From: Palaeococcus pacificus DY20341
GTDB lineage: Archaea; Methanobacteriota_B; Thermococci; Thermococcales; Thermococcaceae
Reading direction: 5' to 3'
Length of the DNA: 64,000 nt
Assembly: GCF_000725425.1 (NCBI RefSeq)
Contig: NZ_CP006019.1
Location: 248,001 to 312,000 of the forward strand
Under the pieces are notes generated by a model. The model ran no database searches and was not told the origin of the DNA. It saw nothing but the letters and a program-made list of their open reading frames with translations. Below are positions 18,864 to 26,382 of the stretch, one piece after another. The first letter of the stretch is position 1; the number at the start of each line of letters is the position of its first letter. Position numbers and translations under genes: made by a program.

Positions 18864-18971
18864 ATGTTTATCTCATTGCTCATTGTCTCCTTTTTACTCT
18901 CATTTACGGGCCTTATGTTGAGCTTAAGGGACGGGATTAACGCTGAAAAGAAACATAAGCGTGCCCTCTGA
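18864..18971 (+). pseudogene. Possible remnant of a small membrane-protein gene
   Basis: An ATG at 18864 opens 35 codons with one clear transmembrane segment (FISLLIVSFLLSFTG) and a charged tail (NAEKKHKRAL). The same frame stays open upstream back to a TGA (about 18832), before which it continues as WGFSG; after it the frame reads GGATSFFRVF. No ribosome-binding site precedes the ATG. The remainder of 18795-19035 has no convincing gene apart from the sepF promoter and GAGGTGA site. This could be a disrupted small gene, or a chance hydrophobic frame. Confidence 0.3.
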
Positions 18972-19035
18972 GAGAAAGAAATATAAACATCAAGTTAAAA
19001 AATATTTGTAGCTTAATTCTTATGAGGTGAATGGG

Positions 19036-19443
19036 ATGGGATTGTTTGACAAGATAACTAAAAAAGAAGAGCCTAAGAGGGCGAAGGCATTGAGTGGCCT
19101 TAAAAAGGAAGTAATCCCAAAGAAAAGTGAAAAAGTTGGAGTAGATGTGATACCACTTGAAGAGGATGAATTGGCTAGGGAGATTATCAAGCCTCAAATT
19201 AGATACGTTAAAAAAGTGGTTGTAACCAGCTACTCTGATTTGGAGGTCATTTCCAGTGAGATACAAGCAGGCAACATAATAATAGCGGACCTTACACCAC
19301 TGGAACCAAAGCCTGAGATACTAGAGAAGGTTGCGGAGCAGATAGTCGGAATGGTGAGGGCTTTAGATGGTAGCATTGCTAAGATTTCAAAGTGTGAAAC
19401 AAAGCTATTAATAACGCCGTCAGACATTAAAATTGCAAAGTGA
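19036..19443 (+). CDS. sepF: SepF-like cell division protein
   Basis: Archaeal SepF anchors FtsZ rings to the membrane. The 135-residue protein begins with an amphipathic segment (MGLFDKITKK) suited to membrane insertion, followed by a charged linker to about residue 50. The SepF core comes next: VVVTSYSDLEVISSEIQAGNIIIADLTPLE, then a helix and IAKISKCETKLLITPSDIKIA. GAGGTGA at 19025-19031 supports ATG 19036 over GTG 19027. It is flanked by the split permease and the ZPR1-like gene, all on the same strand. Confidence 0.88.
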   Translation: MGLFDKITKKEEPKRAKALSGLKKEVIPKKSEKVGVDVIPLEEDELAREIIKPQIRYVKKVVVTSYSDLEVISSEIQAGNIIIADLTPLEPKPEILEKVAEQIVGMVRALDGSIAKISKCETKLLITPSDIKIAK

Positions 19444-19518
19444 TTCTCCTGATTTCTTTTATCCTAAACCATGCATTTATAAACCACCCACCTTTCTATT
19501 TTAGTCTGGGGTGAGATT

Positions 19519-20127
19519 ATGAAAGGTGAGATTCAAGAAATTTTGCTGGGTGACTGTCCAATTTGCGGTGCTAAAAACAGTTTAAAGTCCCTAAACTTCA
19601 TCCATGATATTCCCTATTTTGGGAAGGTTATGGAATCGACGATATTTTGTGAAAAATGTGGATACAGAAATGCGGATGTCATGATGCTCGAGGAGAAGGA
19701 GCCGAGGCTCTACACTGTGAAGATTGAGGAGGAGAAAGACCTCTTTACGCGTGTAGTTAGGAGCAAGAGCGGCACAGTGGAGCTGGATGAAATTGGGGTC
19801 AAGATAGAGCCTGGCCCGGCGAGCCAAGGATTTATAACTAACGTTGAAGGACTTCTCGAGAGAGTTAAGGACACTCTTATAATGACGAGACACTTCAAAG
19901 AGCAGGAAAACGACGAGGATGCCATAAAAAAGGTTGATGAGCTTTTAGAATATATTGAAGATGTGAGGGATGGCAAAAAGCCGCTCACGGTTAGAATCAT
20001 GGATCCATTTGGGCACAGTGCACTAATAGGTGAGAAAGTCAAGAGCAGGCTTTTAAGCGAAGAAGAAATCAAAAGCCTCAGCAAAGGGCCCTACGTTGTT
20101 GTAGAGCCCGAAGAGACAGGGCAGTGA
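19519..20127 (+). CDS. ZPR1-type zinc finger protein
   Basis: A 202-residue archaeal ZPR1-like protein. An N-terminal four-cysteine zinc finger (GDCPICGAK then FCEKCGYRNADVM) is followed by a double-stranded beta-helix-like domain with RVVRSKSGTVELDEIGVKIEPGPAS and MDPFGHSALIG. In eukaryotes ZPR1 binds and folds translation elongation factor 1A; an equivalent role in archaea is inferred. A GGGGTGAG site precedes the ATG. It ends flush against the convergent Pbp11-like gene, which is itself related to an elongation-factor domain. Confidence 0.88.
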   Translation: MKGEIQEILLGDCPICGAKNSLKSLNFIHDIPYFGKVMESTIFCEKCGYRNADVMMLEEKEPRLYTVKIEEEKDLFTRVVRSKSGTVELDEIGVKIEPGPASQGFITNVEGLLERVKDTLIMTRHFKEQENDEDAIKKVDELLEYIEDVRDGKKPLTVRIMDPFGHSALIGEKVKSRLLSEEEIKSLSKGPYVVVEPEETGQ

Positions 20128-20436
20128 TTAAGATTGGTACACCTCCAAGATATCGTTTTCTTTAACCCTTATCTTTCCTTCTAAAAGGATGACGACTTCG
20201 TCGTATTCTACAGCAAAGTCTATCTCTTTGTCCCCCTGTTTGAGTCTCCTAACTAAAGCCACACCATCTCCTTTGAGCTTGTAGCCGGGGTATATGACCC
20301 CTTCAAGGACTTCCCCAAGAAGAGCTTGCTTTTCTCCACTTTTGAGCTCTTTTTTGACTCTGAACTTTCCAATGGGATTTCTTGAGGCTATTTCATTGTG
20401 TATATCTCTTTTAAAAATTCTTTTGAAAAAAGACAA
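20128..20436 (-). CDS. EF-Tu domain 2-like RNA-binding protein (Pbp11-like)
   Basis: A 102-residue protein with a basic N-terminus (FFKRIFKRD) followed by a small beta-barrel: GEVLEGVIYPGYKLKGDGVALVRRLKQGDKEIDFAVEYDEVVILLEGKI. This pattern matches domain 2 of translational GTPases and, as I recall, the standalone tRNA-binding protein Pbp11 of P. furiosus; the assignment is by recollection of the family, not a search. Its 3' end abuts that of the ZPR1-like gene with no intervening base. Confidence 0.6.
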   Translation of the reverse strand: MSFFKRIFKRDIHNEIASRNPIGKFRVKKELKSGEKQALLGEVLEGVIYPGYKLKGDGVALVRRLKQGDKEIDFAVEYDEVVILLEGKIRVKENDILEVYQS

Positions 20437-20441
20437 TCAAA

Positions 20442-21119
20442 TCACCCAATTAAATCCTTAAGTGAAAATTTGAACTCTTGGCCTACTAAGTCGGAATATG
20501 GGCTCTTTTTAAATATGACCTTTCCTTCTCCGTGCTCTCCTGATATATAAACCACAGTGCTTGCTATTCTCTCAAGTTCGGGGAGGAGATTGTACTTTAG
20601 CGACAGTGCGACGTTTTTGTCGATTATGTAAAATGCCTTTCTCTTTTCATTACCGAGAAAGCTTTGGATTGAGCCTATCAATGTGTAGAACTCACGGGTA
20701 TTTTGTACAAAGGCAAAGAGCCTTTCCAAACCTAGGACGATATTAACGGCTCTATCAACTTCTGTAAACGTTTTTGAGCTTATTTCTTCATAACGCTTTA
20801 TGTATATTGCCGGCTCACTCTCGATTTTTACCCTTCCAACAACAGTACCTATATTTAACTTTCCGCCGGTTTTTATTACGAACGCGTCTTTGAAGTCCTC
20901 TTCAATTCCTAAAAACCTCAAGTGCTCTTTTACAATGTGAAGGCAGTCGAGATTATCGTCTATTATTATTGAAAGCCCTCCTTTTCTTGCATATTCAAGA
21001 AGAATCATCGTTACTAATTCAGCAGCATAAAACGGCTCATACTCTATAAGAATCATATCGCCAAAGTGAGTCTTATCTATTAATTCAAAGATTTTCTCAG
21101 GAATTTTACCCACACTCAT
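20442..21119 (-). CDS. DUF257 protein, paralogue 1
   Basis: About 225 residues of DUF257, a family found mainly in Thermococcales. It has an alpha/beta pattern reminiscent of a RecA/KaiC core (MILIEYEPFYAAELVTMILLEYAR, LSIIIDDNLDCLHIVKEHL, KAFYIIDKNV) but no P-loop is visible. Function is unknown. ATG 21119 overlaps AGGTGATG; the GTG three codons in is better spaced from that site and may be the true start. A TATA box (AACTATATATC) lies near 21150, so it has its own promoter although it follows paralogue 2 by 57 nt. Confidence 0.72.
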   Translation of the reverse strand: MSVGKIPEKIFELIDKTHFGDMILIEYEPFYAAELVTMILLEYARKGGLSIIIDDNLDCLHIVKEHLRFLGIEEDFKDAFVIKTGGKLNIGTVVGRVKIESEPAIYIKRYEEISSKTFTEVDRAVNIVLGLERLFAFVQNTREFYTLIGSIQSFLGNEKRKAFYIIDKNVALSLKYNLLPELERIASTVVYISGEHGEGKVIFKKSPYSDLVGQEFKFSLKDLIG

Positions 21120-21176
21120 CACCTAATAAAATTAAACGAATTTGAATGATATATAGTTTTTGTCAGTTGATTAAAT

Positions 21177-21842
21177 CTACAGTAACTCACATACAGGAAT
21201 TTTAATTTTCTGTCCGATGAGATCTATCATTGAGCTTTTCTTAAATAAGAGCACTCCTTTGTCCTTTTCTGGTGTTACCTCAACCACGATGCTCGCCACT
21301 CTCTCAAGCTCTGGCAGTGGATTGTACTTTAAGATTGAAGCAACGTTTTTGTCAATTATGTAGAATGATTTTCTCTTGTTATTGCCAAGAAAGCTTTGAA
21401 TACCTATAATCCATGTGTAAAAGTGATTTATATTTTCAACAAATGCGAACAATTTTTCAATACCGAGCACTATATTTATAACATTATTAGCATTTGAATA
21501 AATCTCCTCTCCGACTCTCTCATAGTGCTTTTCATATATCACAGGGTCACTTTCTAGAGATATTCTATTAACCACATTACCCACATTTATCATTCCGCCT
21601 GTCTTCACAACAAGGGCATCTTCAAAATTCTCTTTAATTCCAAATAACTTCAAGTGCTCTCTTACAATATGAAGAGAATCGAAATTATCGTCTATTACTA
21701 TGGGATACCCCCTCATTCGGGCGTATTTTACCAGTGCTAAAGTTATAAACTCAGCTGCATACGAGGGGCCATACTCAATGAGAACAGTTTCTCCGAATTT
21801 TATGTTATCAATTAGTTGGAATACTTTATTGAGCCTATTCAT
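21177..21842 (-). CDS. DUF257 protein, paralogue 2
   Basis: A 221-residue tandem paralogue of the preceding entry, sharing FGETVLIEYGPSYAAEFITLALVKYAR, PIVIDDNFDSLHIVREHLKLFGI, SFLGNNKRKSFYIIDKNVASILKYNPLPELERVASIVV and similar spacing. No catalytic motif is recognised. GGTGAT at 21847-21852 fixes ATG 21842. A promoter (CGAAAGATATTTATTTAATG) is embedded in the last codons of the hydrogenase alpha gene upstream, so it can be expressed independently of the hydrogenase operon or by read-through from it. Confidence 0.75.
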   Translation of the reverse strand: MNRLNKVFQLIDNIKFGETVLIEYGPSYAAEFITLALVKYARMRGYPIVIDDNFDSLHIVREHLKLFGIKENFEDALVVKTGGMINVGNVVNRISLESDPVIYEKHYERVGEEIYSNANNVINIVLGIEKLFAFVENINHFYTWIIGIQSFLGNNKRKSFYIIDKNVASILKYNPLPELERVASIVVEVTPEKDKGVLLFKKSSMIDLIGQKIKIPVCELL

Positions 21843-21892
21843 GAGTATCACCTAAATAAAAATTAAAAGGCATTAAATAAATATCTTTCGCA

Positions 21893-23143
21893 TCAGAGCT
21901 TTACTAAGTGCACGGAACAAGAAATGCACGGGTCAAATGCTCTAACAGTTTCTTCAAGCTTTTGAATGAGGGTTTTTTCATCCAATGTCCCGTAGTGCCT
22001 CTTGGCCTCTTCATAAAGGCTTAGCTCCATTAGAGCGTGGTTGAAGGCCGTGGGTGTTATTATGTTAGAGTAGGCTATGTTGCCCTTCTCATCTATGCGA
22101 TAGTGGTGAACTAGGACACCTCTCGGCGCTTCTACATAACCTATGCCTTCGCCCTCTTGGGGCTCTACTGAAATGTTTTCTCCTTCGACTCCTTTATCTA
22201 AGAGCTCTTTTGCTATCTCACTGGCTCTCTCAAGACCATAAACAAGCTCAATGGCTTGAGCTAGGTTGTTTAAGCTCACATAGCCTTTGGAAAGCCTTTC
22301 CTTATACTCCTCAAAGAGCCTCTTAGCGAGGGGAGTCAGCTTTTCGGCTTTGAGCATCACTCTAGGTAGGGATCCTACCATGAATATCTTATCCTTGTAC
22401 CTGCTTTGCTTTGCAAAGCTGTAGGGAAGAGATTTCTCTTCAATGTGTTCAAAGTAATCAAAGCTTTCCTTGTCGCATGCTATTAGCTTATTGCCATATA
22501 GATAGTCATTGGTCGCGATGTAGTGCTCAGCTTTAGCACCAAAAGGTTCTTGGGACGCGAATATTCCTACAGCCCTTTTTGCAAACTTTATCAGTGCTTC
22601 GCTGTTTTTCTCAATCTTTTCAAGCTCTTCTATGCTTGGATATCTTCCAAATCCTCCGGGTTTAACGTTTATGCCATGGATTTCCCTTCCACCGATTACT
22701 TCGCGAATATAGTTGCCGAAGGCTTTTATTGTCAGACCTTCATTCACTACCTCTCCATGCTTGCTCGCCATTCTTATAGCATCGGCGTACCCAAATAAGT
22801 CGGGTGCTACTAGGAGGTATAGGTGGAGAGCGTGGCTCTCAATAAATTCGCCTATTAATCCGAGCTCTCTCAGGAGCATTATCTCCTTAGGAACCTCGAC
22901 ACCAAAGGCTCTCTCAATTCCAAGCACTGACGCTACCGAGTGGGATAGATAGCAAATAGCGCATATTCTAGCCTCTAAATCTGGCACATCGTAGTAGTGC
23001 CGCCCCAAGGTTAGGATTTCAAAGAATCTCGGCCCCTCGAAGATTTTAACCCTTACCTCTTTGACTTCACCGTCCTCTATTATTATCTCAGCACCACCGT
23101 TTCCCTCAACTCTTGTGAATGCATCTATCTCTATGCTCACCAT
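21893..23143 (-). CDS. shyA: NiFe (sulf)hydrogenase alpha subunit, group 3b
   Basis: The catalytic large subunit of a cytosolic heterotetrameric hydrogenase that exchanges electrons between H2 and NAD(P)H and can reduce polysulfide. The 416-residue protein has the two NiFe cysteine pairs, RICAICYLSH near residue 60 and DPCISCSVH at the C-terminus. The tail after that His (LVKL) is the probable maturation-protease cleavage product. Length and the RICxxC motif suggest hydrogenase II (ShyA) rather than hydrogenase I. Its start overlaps the delta gene by 7 nt. It is last in the order beta-gamma-delta-alpha. Confidence 0.9.
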   Translation of the reverse strand: MVSIEIDAFTRVEGNGGAEIIIEDGEVKEVRVKIFEGPRFFEILTLGRHYYDVPDLEARICAICYLSHSVASVLGIERAFGVEVPKEIMLLRELGLIGEFIESHALHLYLLVAPDLFGYADAIRMASKHGEVVNEGLTIKAFGNYIREVIGGREIHGINVKPGGFGRYPSIEELEKIEKNSEALIKFAKRAVGIFASQEPFGAKAEHYIATNDYLYGNKLIACDKESFDYFEHIEEKSLPYSFAKQSRYKDKIFMVGSLPRVMLKAEKLTPLAKRLFEEYKERLSKGYVSLNNLAQAIELVYGLERASEIAKELLDKGVEGENISVEPQEGEGIGYVEAPRGVLVHHYRIDEKGNIAYSNIITPTAFNHALMELSLYEEAKRHYGTLDEKTLIQKLEETVRAFDPCISCSVHLVKL

Positions 23144-23874
23144 CTAAGCTCCCCCCGTGCAAACGTCTTGAACTTCCTCCTAATGTATTCCTCATCGTAT
23201 CCCAACTCTTTGAGAATCTCAAATTCTCCAGCTGGGTTCGCTTCCTTTGGTAACGGCCCTCTGCATCCGATGCATCCGATACCAGACTTTATGCAGATGG
23301 CATCGCATCCACCGAGGGTTATGGGCCCTAAACATGGGATTTCCCTTTTAACAAGAATGCATTCGTATTCGTTGAGTTTACACTCTATACAGACAGGATA
23401 ATCTTTTTTGGGCGGTTCAACACCTTTTGCTATGTTCATGAGCACTTGGTAAATTTCATCCTTGTCGTAGGGACATCCTGGGAGTGCGTAATCGACAGCA
23501 ACGTACTCTACAATTGGCTTTGAGTCTAAAGCTTTCATGGGATTTGCTTTCGTCCCGTAGACCTTCTCAAGCTTTTCCCTAATTTTGCCTTCGACGCTTC
23601 CCTGTACATCTCCATGTGTTGCACATGTCCCCAAAGCTATTAAATACTTTGAATGGTTCCTTGCGTGCTTTAAGAGTGCTAAATCCCTCTGTGTTGATAC
23701 AGTTCCCGTAACTATGGCAACATCCAAGTGATCGTGCTCCTTAAAGCTTGAAGCCATGTGAAATTCTTTAATCTCATAGAACTTCAGCACATCAAAGAGC
23801 TTCTCATAGAGGAAGAGTATGTTGAGCGCACAGCCTCCACAGTCCGTAAGCTCAAAAACACCAAGCTTGAGCAT
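23137..23874 (-). CDS. shyD: NiFe hydrogenase delta (small, FeS) subunit
   Basis: The small subunit passing electrons from the NiFe site through FeS clusters. In 245 residues it shows DCGGCALN, GTCATHGD and GCPYDKDE for the proximal cluster. Cysteine-rich CIECKLNEYECILV, PCLGPITLGGCDAICI and GCIGCRGPLPKE follow for the remaining clusters. There is no twin-arginine signal, so the enzyme is cytosolic. It begins one nucleotide after the gamma stop codon and overlaps the alpha gene by 7 nt. Confidence 0.9.
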   Translation of the reverse strand: MLKLGVFELTDCGGCALNILFLYEKLFDVLKFYEIKEFHMASSFKEHDHLDVAIVTGTVSTQRDLALLKHARNHSKYLIALGTCATHGDVQGSVEGKIREKLEKVYGTKANPMKALDSKPIVEYVAVDYALPGCPYDKDEIYQVLMNIAKGVEPPKKDYPVCIECKLNEYECILVKREIPCLGPITLGGCDAICIKSGIGCIGCRGPLPKEANPAGEFEILKELGYDEEYIRRKFKTFARGELRW

Positions 23875-24744
23875 TTAAATCAACCCCCTCGTGGATAGAG
23901 CATCCCAATATGTGAAGACGGGTCCATCTTTGCACACGTATTTTATTGAAGTGCTCGTTCCAACAATGCAGTGCCCGCATTTACCGACGCCACAGCGCAT
24001 TCTTCTCTCTAGTGTCATGTAAATTCTTCCTGGTGAAAGCTTTCTGTCCAAGAGCTCCCTTATGACGAACTTATACATCACTGGGGGTCCACAAATTAGG
24101 GCGTAGGTGTTGGTAACGTCAAACTCCTCTCCTCTGAATAAGTCCGTGACAACACCTTTGCACACTTTAGGAGCGAAGCCTTTCTCTAAGTAGATACACG
24201 ATGGGCTTTCAACCTCATATGCGAGCTTTACAGTACAGTTCATTGCTTCTCCATGCTTCAAGAGATGGGTTATCTCATCCCTAAAGAGTATGTCTTCATA
24301 GCTCTTTGTTCCGTAGAAGAGGTATATGTGCTGGTATTTTCCGCTGTCAAGGGCGTACCAAAGCACGGAGCGCAGTGGTGCCATTCCTAAACCACCAGCA
24401 ACGAGAACTAAGTTTGAGCCCTCCATGGTTTCCATTGGGAAGCCATTTCCATAAGGGCCGCGGATTCCAACTATATCCCCCTCTTTCAGCTCATGCACGT
24501 ATTTGGTCATCCTTCCTACCCTTCTAATGCACAGCTGGAAGTAGCCTTCCCTCGTTGGAGTGGAGCATAAGCTAATTGGGAACTCTCCAAAGCCTCTAAT
24601 GTCAACAATTACAAACTGTCCGGGTTTATATTTGAAGTTCCTGTTGATTTCTGGATCAACGAAGCGCAGGGTGAACAGCTTTTCTCTTGATGTGAGCTCT
24701 TTTACCTCCAAAATCCTCGCGTCGTGAGTTTGAAACGTGCTCAT
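23875..24744 (-). CDS. shyG: NiFe hydrogenase gamma subunit, FAD/NAD(P)-binding diaphorase
   Basis: A 289-residue ferredoxin-reductase-type subunit that links the hydrogenase to NAD(P)H. The FAD domain has YKPGQFVIVDIRG and GIRGPYGNGFP; the nucleotide domain has LVLVAGGLGMAPLRSVL and ICGPPVMYKFVIREL. The C-terminal RRMRCGVGKCGHC plus a later Cys bind a [2Fe-2S] cluster. Its start overlaps the beta stop by 4 nt. Close relatives include SudA/NfnS-type subunits, but operon position fixes it as the hydrogenase gamma. Confidence 0.9.
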   Translation of the reverse strand: MSTFQTHDARILEVKELTSREKLFTLRFVDPEINRNFKYKPGQFVIVDIRGFGEFPISLCSTPTREGYFQLCIRRVGRMTKYVHELKEGDIVGIRGPYGNGFPMETMEGSNLVLVAGGLGMAPLRSVLWYALDSGKYQHIYLFYGTKSYEDILFRDEITHLLKHGEAMNCTVKLAYEVESPSCIYLEKGFAPKVCKGVVTDLFRGEEFDVTNTYALICGPPVMYKFVIRELLDRKLSPGRIYMTLERRMRCGVGKCGHCIVGTSTSIKYVCKDGPVFTYWDALSTRGLI

Positions 24745-25745
24745 TCTAAAGCCTCCCTCACTTCATCTAAAACTTTAACATGCTCTATTTTAGCTGGGCA
24801 GAACTCATCACACCTTCCACAGCCAACACAGTTGAAGCCTGCTGAGGGATCAAAATAGCTCTTGCAGTAGTAGCGGTGCCTGAACCTATCTAAGCGCGTA
24901 GGTCTAAAGTTGTGGCCACCGGCAACTAGACCATGGCTTTCCATGAAGCATGAGTCATAGCGTCTAATCCTCACTGACTCATAAGCGTTCGTCCAAAGGT
25001 CGCAGACTTCGTAGCACCTGCAAGTGGGACACACCATGTTACAGCTTCCACAACCAAGGCAAATCTTTTCGTATTTCTTCCATACTGGACTGTTGAAGGC
25101 TAAATCCAGCATATCGGCTAATCCTTCTTTGTTTAATGCCTTTTTAAACGCCTTTGCTCTCTCTTCCTCAAAAGCCCTGAAGTTCTTTAGGTCTTCTTCA
25201 CTCACATCCTCAAAGAGGTTCTCATTTTCCCAAGCAATTTCGTGCCCCTTCACGCTTCCAACTCTAACCAAGTAGCCATCTGGAAGTTCGTGAAGGAACA
25301 AGTCAAAGCCGCTCATGGCAAAATCGGTACCTAAACTCTTGCAGAAGCAGTACTCATCCGGCATACAGCTGATTCCAATTATTATTGAATTTTCGCGTCT
25401 TTTCTTGTAGTAGGGGTCTGCAGGCTCTTCTAGATAGACTTTATCGAGTATCTGGAGTCCATGTATGTCGCAGGAATGGATTCCAAAGAGGACTATTTTT
25501 TCAACACCATTGCACTCTTCCCACTTTTTGCCTTTAAGCTTCAGCATCTCATCTTTGGGCCTTACGAAAAACTTCTTTGGAGGCAGCATGGTTCTATTGT
25601 AGTCCAAAGAAACTTCGCTTAGCTCTTCCACCTTCTTAAAAGAGTAGATATTTCCCTGCTTTGTTGGAGCGTAGACGTTTCCCCACTTTTTCAGCGAGTT
25701 GAAGAACTCCTCAAAATTCTCCTCGGGGAGTTTTACATATCTCAA
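24741..25745 (-). CDS. shyB: NiFe hydrogenase beta subunit, [4Fe-4S] electron transfer
   Basis: About 334 residues, the first gene of the operon. The N-terminal part (NRTMLPPKKFFVRP, FGIHSCDIHGLQILD) is typical of HydB/ShyB. The C-terminal part has two ferredoxin-type sites, CLGCGSCNMVCPTCRC and CVGCGRCDEFCPAKI. The start is placed at TTG 25745 (M-R-Y-V-K-L-P, as in P. furiosus HydB), with GGTGGT spaced 4 nt upstream. GTG 25754 is part of that site. The promoter (ACAAATATAAAAATAG, about 25770-25786) leaves a very short leader. Confidence 0.9.
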   Translation of the reverse strand: MRYVKLPEENFEEFFNSLKKWGNVYAPTKQGNIYSFKKVEELSEVSLDYNRTMLPPKKFFVRPKDEMLKLKGKKWEECNGVEKIVLFGIHSCDIHGLQILDKVYLEEPADPYYKKRRENSIIIGISCMPDEYCFCKSLGTDFAMSGFDLFLHELPDGYLVRVGSVKGHEIAWENENLFEDVSEEDLKNFRAFEEERAKAFKKALNKEGLADMLDLAFNSPVWKKYEKICLGCGSCNMVCPTCRCYEVCDLWTNAYESVRIRRYDSCFMESHGLVAGGHNFRPTRLDRFRHRYYCKSYFDPSAGFNCVGCGRCDEFCPAKIEHVKVLDEVREALE

Positions 25746-25827
25746 TACGACCACCGACCTCTAATGCTTTCTATTTTTATATTTGTAAACACCCCCGATT
25801 TAAGGATTTTTTAAACGATGAGTGTTC

Positions 25828-25844
25828 AACTTTAGGTTCAAAAC
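25828..25844 (-). promoter_or_regulatory. Extended SurR-type operator between hydrogenase and NfnABC-like operons
   Basis: AAC-TTTAG-GTT-CAA-AAC is the reverse complement of GTT-N3-AAC-N5-GTT, the extended site reported for SurR, the redox-switched regulator of hydrogen and sulfur metabolism. All nine fixed bases match. It lies about 45 nt upstream of the hydrogenase TATA box (minus strand) and about 15 nt upstream of the plus-strand TATA box (TTTTATAAAC, 25861-25870), so one bound dimer could influence both operons. Confidence 0.75.
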
Positions 25845-25917
25845 ATGTACTTTAGTGCACTTTTATAAACATTCATGACAAAAATTTATGCAGGGAACAT
25901 TATTGATGGTGATTAAA

Positions 25918-26382
25918 ATGGAAGCCGCTTTTAGTTATATCTATGAATATGAAAAAAGCCCGAGCTCTTTAATTCCACTGCTACAGAAAACCCAGGAAAA
26001 ATTTGGCTATCTCCCTAGAGAGGCCCTTCAGAAGATTTCTGCCCATCTTGGCGTTCCTTTAAGCAGAGTTTACGGCGTAGCTACTTTCTACGCGCAGTTC
26101 CGCTTTGAGCCTCTTGGAAAGTATGTCATAAAAATATGCCATGGGACCGCGTGTCACGTAAACGGTGCTGTGAACATTTCTCAAGCCATTAAAGAAGAGT
26201 TTGGCATTGAAGAAGGCCAAACAACAGAAGATGGTCTAGTTACACTTGAAAGGGTTGCTTGTCTCGGCTGCTGTAGCCTAGCACCTGTTATAATGATAAA
26301 TGAGAAAGTTTACGGAAAGCTTACGCCAGATAAAGTTAGGAAGCTTATGAAAAAGCTCAAAAAAGGTGAGCTAGATGATTAA
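25918..26382 (+). CDS. NuoE-like [2Fe-2S] subunit of a bifurcating NAD(P)H:ferredoxin oxidoreductase
   Basis: A 154-residue thioredoxin-like ferredoxin: helical N-terminus (LIPLLQKTQEKFGYLPREAL), RVYGVATFYAQF, and cluster ligands in KICHGTACHVNG and ACLGCCSLAPV. It matches the small subunit (HydC/NfnC/BfuC type) of soluble complex I-like enzymes. GGTGAT just upstream of ATG 25918 fixes the start; ATG 25888 is in frame but lacks a site. The gene overlaps the next by 8 nt, and its promoter shares the SurR-type operator with the divergent hydrogenase operon. Confidence 0.88.
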   Translation: MEAAFSYIYEYEKSPSSLIPLLQKTQEKFGYLPREALQKISAHLGVPLSRVYGVATFYAQFRFEPLGKYVIKICHGTACHVNGAVNISQAIKEEFGIEEGQTTEDGLVTLERVACLGCCSLAPVIMINEKVYGKLTPDKVRKLMKKLKKGELDD

